NCBI GenBank assembly: GCA_003566475.1
Contig: PXDE01000092.1
Location: forward strand, 1-9,926
Length of the DNA: 9,926 bases
DNA from: PVC group bacterium
GTDB taxonomy: Bacteria; Verrucomicrobiota; Kiritimatiellia; SS1-B-03-39; PXDE01
Reading direction: 5' to 3'
Shown: one piece after another, positions 5,514-9,926 of the stretch
Layout of the letters: the number at the start of each line of letters is the position of its first letter
How positions within the stretch are numbered: position 1 is the first letter of the stretch
The notes under the pieces: model-generated
The model's input: only the letters and a program-made list of their open reading frames with translations
Databases searched by the model: none
Told to the model about the DNA's origin: nothing
Translations under genes and position numbers: made by a program

Positions 5514-7859
5514 TCACCCTGCGGCGGGAAGGACGACGCGCTGATGCCCGGGGTGCAGGGCCTGGCTCTCCCCATCCCCTTCCAGGTAGCCGCCCACGCC
5601 CTGGGGCAGGACGACGGTCGCCGTGATCGCATCCCCCTCCCGGGACAGGGAGACATGGATGAGACCCCGGGGATGCGGCACCATGACTTCCAGCCGTTCC
5701 AGAGCGCCGAGCCGCGGGGCGATCCGGAGCGTCTCCCCGCCCAGGCCCTGAGGCAGGATGCCCGCCACAAAGGCGGGGATCGCGTAGCGCGCGCACCGTC
5801 CGGCCACCCCCGCTTCGGAGCCGGACCCCGGTCCGGCCAGGGGCGATTCATCGAGATGGCGGGCGTGATGGTCCAGCCAGGCATGGAGGAGGTCGGTCCG
5901 GCTCAGGGCGGCCCAGGCCTCGATCCGGGAAATCTGCCAGGCGGGACCCATCCCGCGCCCGCCCTCCCCGCCGGCGGCCTCGGCCAGCGCCTTGCGCATG
6001 GCCTCGTCAGGCCAGTCGCCCAGGACGGCCGCCGCCAGGCCATGGGGGCCGCCATCGGGCTGGCCGTCATGCCCGAGCAGCCTCCCCGACGCGGCGTCCC
6101 AGAAGCGGTGTCGGCACGCCTCGGCCAGCCGGTCCGCGGCTTCCGACACCTGAGATGCCACCGCCTCGTTGCCGACCCAGCTCTCCAGCCGGGCGGTTGC
6201 CCGCAACGCTCTCAGGGCAAGCCCCTGGGCGACTGGGTGGGGATGGGCGCGGTCCCCCGGCGGCACGCCATCGGGCCATTCCGGGACGTCGTCGAGCCAT
6301 GGCCACCCTTCGGTCGGGCGGACCATGCCCGAATCGTCCATGGACCGGATCAGTCCCTCCACCGCATGGTGGAGCCGGCGAAGCGTCCGCCTGACAAACT
6401 CCCGTCCACCACGCCACACCGCCAGATCGTGCAGGGCCACGATCTGCCAGAGGCCATGGTAGGGCATGGCCGTGAGGGACTGATCGTCGAGCCGCCCCCA
6501 GAGCACGCCGTCCGGTGGCGCGGCTTCCGCCAGCAGACTCAGGGACTTCCGGAGCAGCCGGTCGTCCGAGGAGATCACATGGTTGACCAGCCCCTGCACC
6601 CGCAGCTCCCCGGCGTCCACGGGGAACGGCGGGGATGGCGAGGCCAGGAACCGGTCGTGCGCGCGGATCATCCAGCCCCGGGTGCCCCGGTGGCGGAGGG
6701 CCCGCCACGGGGCGGGATCCTCTCGCACCCGCCCCTCCTCAACGAACGGATAGCGGGACTCCTCGATCCACAGGCTCTGGATGGCCAGGGGCTCGTCCTC
6801 CGTCTCGACCGCCAGGCCCAGAAACCGGCCCGCCGTCCAATGGAGGGTTTCCAGATGGCGGTCGTCACCACCGTCCGGACGCCATGTGGCCCAGGGGCCG
6901 GCCAGGCGCGCCCCCTCGTCGGACGGGTCGAGGCCGAGGGCCAGCCCGGCCTCGATGCGGGCGCCCTTGCCTCCGCTCACCAGCAGATGGAGGAAGGCGC
7001 AGAAGAGGTCGCCCAGATCGACCAGGATCCGCCGTCGGGTGTGGGGAGGCACTTCCAGGTGATGCCCCCGCAGCAGACTCTGCCACGCCGCCGACTCCAG
7101 TTCGACCCCGGCCTCCGGCCGGAAGGGGGCCAGATGCGCGGCCGGGCCGGCCTCGGCGTCGATCTGCCGCACCGAGCCCACCTGCCGGACCACCCATCCC
7201 GGCGGAGGCAGCACGGCGGGCTCGAGGGCCCGGTCTCCGGTGGGCCGGACGGCCGCGGCAAGGCGACTTCGGCCGGGAAGCCCGATCGGGAACACGCTGT
7301 CGGCGTCTTCACCCGCGGACTCCCATCCCTCGCCTTCGCCCCATTCGAAGTCCCAGGGGAACCGGTCGCCCCGGACGGCTCCCGGGGGACGGGGATCCAG
7401 GCCATCCACGGTCCGGGCGTGCCATTCGGACCGACCGGTGGCCAGCAGGCCCAGCAGATCGGGATCGTGGGGGGCCAGCAGAAAGGCGGGCCCCCGGACC
7501 AGACGGTCTTCGGTGCGCCAGGCTCGGGCGACCAGAACGTTGCGGCCGGCCAGAGGATCGAGGTCGTAGGCCTGCACGGTCCACCGGCCCGGACCGGCGA
7601 ATTCGGGCCCCCGACCGATCCGCTGGCCGTTCAGAAAGAGGTCATACATCCCGTCGGCGGCCACATATACCCGGATCACGCCGGGCTCGTCGGGATCAAA
7701 GAACCGCCGGAACACCGCCGCGCGGGCGCCGGCGGGACTTTCCAGCCAGCGGGCCGGCCATTCGCCGCGGGTGGTCCAGGAACCTCGCCGGCCGAGCCAG
7801 GCCGGGGCCGGATCGCACCCGCCATGCGCCAGAAGGGGACGGGTGACATAGCATTCCAT
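5514..7859 (-). CDS. GH78-like (alpha-L-rhamnosidase superfamily) protein with altered catalytic motif
   Basis: A 781-aa protein with the layout of GH78 enzymes, which remove terminal L-rhamnose. An N-terminal beta-sandwich has FRRFF (50-54) and VYVAADGMYDLFLNGQRIG (64-82). The (alpha/alpha)6 barrel runs about 395-705, with DDRLLRKSL (432-440), GLWQIVALHDLAVWRGGREFV (469-489) and WPWLDDVPEW (519-528). A C-terminal beta domain starts at LRIAPRLGALERLEV (711-725). There is no signal peptide, so it is probably cytoplasmic. Aligned without gaps to the HDTYEDCPYYEQLQY..GDTR motif recalled for this subfamily, residues 401-420 keep His401, Asp402, Pro408, Gly417 and Arg420. The Asp-Cys pair is Ala406-Ser407 and the general-acid Glu is Pro411. 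The later CHAWS-type motif reads CARYA (689-693). It may be inactive, carbohydrate-binding, or act by another mechanism. It starts 1 base after the HAD stop behind GGAGG, so the two are tightly coupled. Confidence 0.75.
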   Translation of the reverse strand: MECYVTRPLLAHGGCDPAPAWLGRRGSWTTRGEWPARWLESPAGARAAVFRRFFDPDEPGVIRVYVAADGMYDLFLNGQRIGRGPEFAGPGRWTVQAYDLDPLAGRNVLVARAWRTEDRLVRGPAFLLAPHDPDLLGLLATGRSEWHARTVDGLDPRPPGAVRGDRFPWDFEWGEGEGWESAGEDADSVFPIGLPGRSRLAAAVRPTGDRALEPAVLPPPGWVVRQVGSVRQIDAEAGPAAHLAPFRPEAGVELESAAWQSLLRGHHLEVPPHTRRRILVDLGDLFCAFLHLLVSGGKGARIEAGLALGLDPSDEGARLAGPWATWRPDGGDDRHLETLHWTAGRFLGLAVETEDEPLAIQSLWIEESRYPFVEEGRVREDPAPWRALRHRGTRGWMIRAHDRFLASPSPPFPVDAGELRVQGLVNHVISSDDRLLRKSLSLLAEAAPPDGVLWGRLDDQSLTAMPYHGLWQIVALHDLAVWRGGREFVRRTLRRLHHAVEGLIRSMDDSGMVRPTEGWPWLDDVPEWPDGVPPGDRAHPHPVAQGLALRALRATARLESWVGNEAVASQVSEAADRLAEACRHRFWDAASGRLLGHDGQPDGGPHGLAAAVLGDWPDEAMRKALAEAAGGEGGRGMGPAWQISRIEAWAALSRTDLLHAWLDHHARHLDESPLAGPGSGSEAGVAGRCARYAIPAFVAGILPQGLGGETLRIAPRLGALERLEVMVPHPRGLIHVSLSREGDAITATVVLPQGVGGYLEGDGESQALHPGHQRVVLPAAG

Positions 7860-7860
7860 C

Positions 7861-8526
7861 TCAGCCTCCAGCTAGAACCCGGAAAGGGAACCAGTCCTCC
7901 ACCGCCAGCTCGTCGAGCCGGTCCACCACCCGGTCCGCGGCATCCAGGGACCACGCGGGATGGGTGGTGGCCACCGCGATCACCCGCATCCCCGCCGCCC
8001 GGGCGGCCTGGATTCCCACGTGGGCATCCTCGAAAACCACGCACGCCGACGGATCCGTCCCGGCCTTGGCCGCCGCGGAGAGAAACACCTCGGGATCGGG
8101 CTTCCCGCGGTCCACGTCCTCCGCCGTCACCAGATCGAGGAACCGGTCGCGCCAACCCAGCAGGTCGAGGATGCAGAGAATGTTCGCCCGCTGGGTGGAG
8201 GAGGCCACCACCGCAGGCACCTCCGCTTCGGCCAGGGCGTCGAGCCAGCCCTCGACCCCGGGCAGCGGCACCACCCCGTCCGCCACCACCAGCTCCCGAA
8301 AGATCGCCTCCTTTTCCAGGGAAAGGCGCGAGACCTCGGCCGGTTCCCAGGTCCAGTCCAGCAGATCCGGAATAATCTGCTCGTTCCGCATCCCGAACCC
8401 CTTCAGGAAATGGTCGGCTGGCAGCGGCAGCCGGTGCCGGGCGGCCAGGATCTCCCAGCTCCGCTCGTGAAGCTTTGACGTGTCGACCACCACGCCGTCC
8501 CAATCGAACAGCGCGGCGCCTCTCAT
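7861..8526 (-). CDS. HAD-family hydrolase, beta-phosphoglucomutase-like
   Basis: A 221-aa haloacid dehalogenase superfamily enzyme, probably a sugar-phosphate phosphatase or mutase in the cytoplasm. Motif I is FDWDGVVVD with nucleophile Asp8 and acid/base Asp10; motif II is VVASST with Ser109; motif III is Lys142 in GKPDPEVF; motif IV is FEDAHVGI with Glu166-Asp167. All catalytic residues are present. The helical cap lies between motifs I and II. His20 in DTSKLHERSW and Arg47 in LKGFGMRNEQ match His20 and the Arg of the LKGVSRE loop in Lactococcus beta-PGM (recalled), which favours a beta-PGM-type rather than a generic phosphatase. The frame continues open upstream, but the true start is ATG 8526: it overlaps the preceding stop as ATGA, has GGAG 7 bases upstream, and motif I begins at once. 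The substrate is unknown; the operon suggests a C3 or hexose phosphate. Confidence 0.88.
   Translation of the reverse strand: MRGAALFDWDGVVVDTSKLHERSWEILAARHRLPLPADHFLKGFGMRNEQIIPDLLDWTWEPAEVSRLSLEKEAIFRELVVADGVVPLPGVEGWLDALAEAEVPAVVASSTQRANILCILDLLGWRDRFLDLVTAEDVDRGKPDPEVFLSAAAKAGTDPSACVVFEDAHVGIQAARAAGMRVIAVATTHPAWSLDAADRVVDRLDELAVEDWFPFRVLAGG
7865..7869 (-). promoter_or_regulatory. Ribosome binding site of the GH78-like gene
   Basis: GGAGG on the minus strand, 5 bases before ATG 7859 and inside the last codons of the HAD gene. It supports this start over later ATGs. Confidence 0.75.
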
Positions 8527-9581
8527 GCCGGCACTCCGGCGAGGATGGTGTCGATCGAGGCCAGCTCCTCCGAAGTCAGGGGTGACGTGGAGAGAGCCAT
8601 CACGTTCTCCTCGATCTGGGAGGGCCGGCTGGCGCCGATCAGAGCGCTGGTCACCGCCGGATCGCGCAGGGTCCACTGGAGCGCGAACTGGGCCAGGCTC
8701 TGACCCCGCTGCCGGGCCAGGTCGGCCAGGGCACGGATGGCTTTCAGCTTCTCCTCGGTGATCTGGTGCCGACGCAGGAACCCTTCGCGCAGGGCGGCCC
8801 GCGAATCGTCCGGCACCCCGTCCAGGTACTTGCCGGTGAGCAACCCCTGGGCCAGCGGACAGAAGGCGATCACCCCCAGTCCCTGGCTCCGGGTGACCGG
8901 CAGCAGGTCGGTCTCGATCCGCCGGTTGAGCATGTGGTAGCTGGGCTGATGGATGATCGGACGGGTCAGCCGGTGCCGCTCGGCGGCAAGCAACGCACTC
9001 CCGGTCTGGGCCCCGCTGTAGCTGCTGATCCCCGCATAGAGGGCCTTTCCGCTGCGCACGGCCTGGTCCAGCGCCCCCAGCGTCTCCTCCCACGGAGTGT
9101 CCGGGTCGGGACGGTGCGAATAGTAGATATCCACGTAGTCCAGCCCCATCCGCTTCAGCGACTGGTCGAGGCTGGCCAGCAGTGACTTCCGCGACCCGAA
9201 TTCGCCGTAGGGGCCCGGCCACATCCGGTGACCCGCCTTGGTGGAGATGATCAGCTCGTCGCGATAGGCCCCGAAGTCCTCGCGCAGGATCCGTCCCACC
9301 CGGGACTCCGCCTCGCCCGGAGGGGGGCCGTAGTTGTTGGCGAGGTCGAAATGGGTCACCCCATGGTCGAACGCGGCGAACAGCATCCGGCGGCAGTTCT
9401 CGTGGAACTCGGCTTCGGATTCGATCCGGTTGGACGAGGTGCCCGCCCCTCCGAAGTTGTGCCAGCAGCCGAGAGAGATGGCGGGCAGGTGAAGCCCGGA
9501 ACGTCCGCACCGGCGGAACCAGCCGTCGGGCGGGGATGTATAGCGGTCGTCGGAAGCACGATAGGATAAGGATTCGGTCAT
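8523..9581 (-). CDS. gpr: L-glyceraldehyde 3-phosphate reductase-type aldo/keto reductase (AKR14/YghZ-like)
   Basis: NADPH-dependent aldo/keto reductase of 352 aa, closely like E. coli YghZ (Gpr), which reduces L-glyceraldehyde 3-phosphate and methylglyoxal. Shared stretches include SLGCWHNFG (36-44), THFDLANNYGPPPG (76-89), REDFGAYRDELIISTKAG (100-117), WPGPYG (121-126), SLDQSLKRMGLDYVDI (137-152) and CPLAQGLLTGKYLDGVP. The AKR tetrad is Asp79, Tyr84, Lys115 and His156, so it should be active. A C-terminal LIGASRPSQIEENV segment matches the cofactor-binding end. About 11 extra residues follow HNFG compared with E. coli. ATG 9581 fits the family N-terminus, which is only a few residues longer than YghZ. 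It is the first gene of the minus-strand operon, read from the promoter at 9588-9616, and its stop overlaps the HAD start by 4 bases. A role in clearing or salvaging a reactive sugar phosphate is the likeliest function. Confidence 0.93.
   Translation of the reverse strand: MTESLSYRASDDRYTSPPDGWFRRCGRSGLHLPAISLGCWHNFGGAGTSSNRIESEAEFHENCRRMLFAAFDHGVTHFDLANNYGPPPGEAESRVGRILREDFGAYRDELIISTKAGHRMWPGPYGEFGSRKSLLASLDQSLKRMGLDYVDIYYSHRPDPDTPWEETLGALDQAVRSGKALYAGISSYSGAQTGSALLAAERHRLTRPIIHQPSYHMLNRRIETDLLPVTRSQGLGVIAFCPLAQGLLTGKYLDGVPDDSRAALREGFLRRHQITEEKLKAIRALADLARQRGQSLAQFALQWTLRDPAVTSALIGASRPSQIEENVMALSTSPLTSEELASIDTILAGVPA
8534..8537 (-). promoter_or_regulatory. Ribosome binding site of the HAD gene
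   Basis: GGAG on the minus strand, 7 bases before ATG 8526 and within the end of the reductase gene. It decides the HAD start against the long in-frame upstream extension. Confidence 0.6.
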
Positions 9582-9587
9582 GCCCGT

Positions 9588-9616
9588 ATCCTAGCCGAGT
9601 CCACAGCGGTCGCCAA
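9588..9616 (-). promoter_or_regulatory. Sigma-70-type promoter of the minus-strand operon, leaderless-like spacing
   Basis: On the minus strand, TTGGCG (9616-9611) and TAGGAT (9593-9588) are separated by exactly 17 bases. The -10 box ends 6 bases before ATG 9581, so initiation at the usual distance would fall at or beside the A of the start codon. Alternatively the AGGA within the -10 box, 7 bases before the ATG, is a ribosome site and the true promoter lies further upstream. Confidence 0.55.
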
Positions 9617-9634
9617 TCCTTGCTCCTTTCGTGG

Positions 9635-9663
9635 TTCCCCTCCCGTCCCGCATCCCCTACCCT
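9635..9663 (+). promoter_or_regulatory. Weak candidate promoter of the MmeI-family gene
   Basis: TACCCT (9658-9663) fits a TANNNT -10 box ending 6 bases before ATG 9670. A poor -35 match, TTCCCC (9635-9640), lies 17 bases upstream. The sequence before the ATG is pyrimidine-rich with no Shine-Dalgarno, so a leaderless start is possible. The evidence is thin. Confidence 0.2.
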
Positions 9664-9669
9664 CCCGCC

Positions 9670-9926
9670 ATGAACGCTGCCACCTTCGCCTCGAAATGGA
9701 AGCAGGCCGACCTCAAGGAGCGGTCGTCGGCCCAGGAGCACTTCCTGGACCTGTGCCGGCTGGTCGGCCACCCCACTCCGGCTGAGGCCGACCCCGCCGG
9801 CGCGTCGTTCTGCTTCGAGCGCGGCGCCTCCAAGCAGGACGGGGGCGAGGGATGGGCCGACGTCTGGAAGCAGGGGTTCTTCGGCTGGGAGTACAAGGGA
9901 AAGCGCAAGGATCTCGACTCCGCCTA
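9670..9926 (+). CDS. MmeI-family restriction-modification enzyme, N-terminal nuclease part (3' end outside window)
   Basis: The first 85 codons of a large single-chain type II enzyme that combines a DNA methyltransferase and a nuclease (MmeI/type IIL group, often annotated as class I SAM-dependent DNA methyltransferase). The start has the family's typical KWK...LKERSSAQEHFLDLCRLVG pattern (9-33), followed by PTPAEADP (35-42), a FERGASK segment (49-55) and GWADVWKQGFFGWEYKGK (61-78). Asp64, Glu74 and Lys76 give D-x9-E-x-K, the same spacing as the MmeI nuclease residues D70/E80/K82 (recalled), so the nuclease centre looks intact. The methyltransferase and target-recognition domains would lie beyond the window. 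It diverges from the reductase operon with 88 bases between the starts, and no controller gene is seen. Base composition is like its neighbours. BREX PglX is less likely given the N-terminus. Confidence 0.85.
   Translation, partial: MNAATFASKWKQADLKERSSAQEHFLDLCRLVGHPTPAEADPAGASFCFERGASKQDGGEGWADVWKQGFFGWEYKGKRKDLDSA

Noticed and set aside
4749..8375. Very long open frame on the plus strand (over 1200 codons) opposite the Mur ligase, GH78-like and HAD genes
   Set aside because: Same shadow effect. It is low in complexity and proline/arginine/glycine-rich, while the opposite strand carries clear motifs and ribosome sites.
8527..9771. Upstream in-frame extension of the HAD gene giving a 636-residue fusion
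   Set aside because: The extension is an alternative frame of the aldo/keto reductase and even crosses the intergenic promoter. The HAD motif I starts right after ATG 8526, which has its own GGAG and a 4-base stop overlap.
9657..9908. Small minus-strand open frame at the right end
   Set aside because: It is antisense to the recognised MmeI-family N-terminus and has no family resemblance.

Overview
This is a G+C-rich bacterial window, almost fully coding, with strong G/C preference at third codon positions. No RNA genes, insertion sequences, CRISPR arrays or long repeats were seen. The phylum cannot be fixed from the sequence. The PurB subtype (SSAMPHKMNSRSCERINGF-type signature) and the mix of a GH78-like protein, a lipoprotein and an SppA protease would suit a G+C-rich member of the Verrucomicrobiota/PVC group or a neighbouring phylum, but that is a weak inference.

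Left block, plus strand (2-4155), is a compact operon. It holds the 3' part of a signal peptide peptidase (SppA), a short ferredoxin-NADP reductase-like flavoprotein starting on a 4-base GTGA overlap, an ApbE-like lipoprotein 3 bases further on, and adenylosuccinate lyase (PurB) 9 bases after that behind a strong GGAGG. The ApbE-like protein keeps the fold landmarks but lacks nearly every residue expected for the flavin/Mg site.

Right block, minus strand (9581 down to 4164), is a second operon converging on purB with only 8 bases between the stop codons. In transcription order it is: an L-glyceraldehyde-3-phosphate reductase-type aldo/keto reductase; a beta-phosphoglucomutase-like HAD enzyme (4-base ATGA overlap); a 781-residue GH78 (alpha-L-rhamnosidase)-like protein 1 base later; and, after an 87-base gap, a MurF-like Mur ligase. 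The Mur ligase lacks the usual N-terminal UDP-substrate domain and ends in a four-cysteine tail. Together these suggest handling of a sugar or sugar phosphate plus an ATP-driven amide ligation to an unknown acceptor. That is a hypothesis. The GH78-like protein lacks the usual acidic catalytic motif, so it may be a binding protein or have new chemistry.

The first gene of the right operon has a good promoter (TTGGCG, 17 bases, TAGGAT) whose -10 box ends 6 bases before the ATG, as in leaderless transcription. Diverging from it, at 9670, begins an MmeI-family restriction-modification enzyme. Its N-terminal nuclease residues are visible before the window ends, so a defence region may lie to the right.

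The main interest is that three genes in one short stretch (ApbE-like, GH78-like, MurF-like) each keep their family fold signature while losing or changing key active-site residues.
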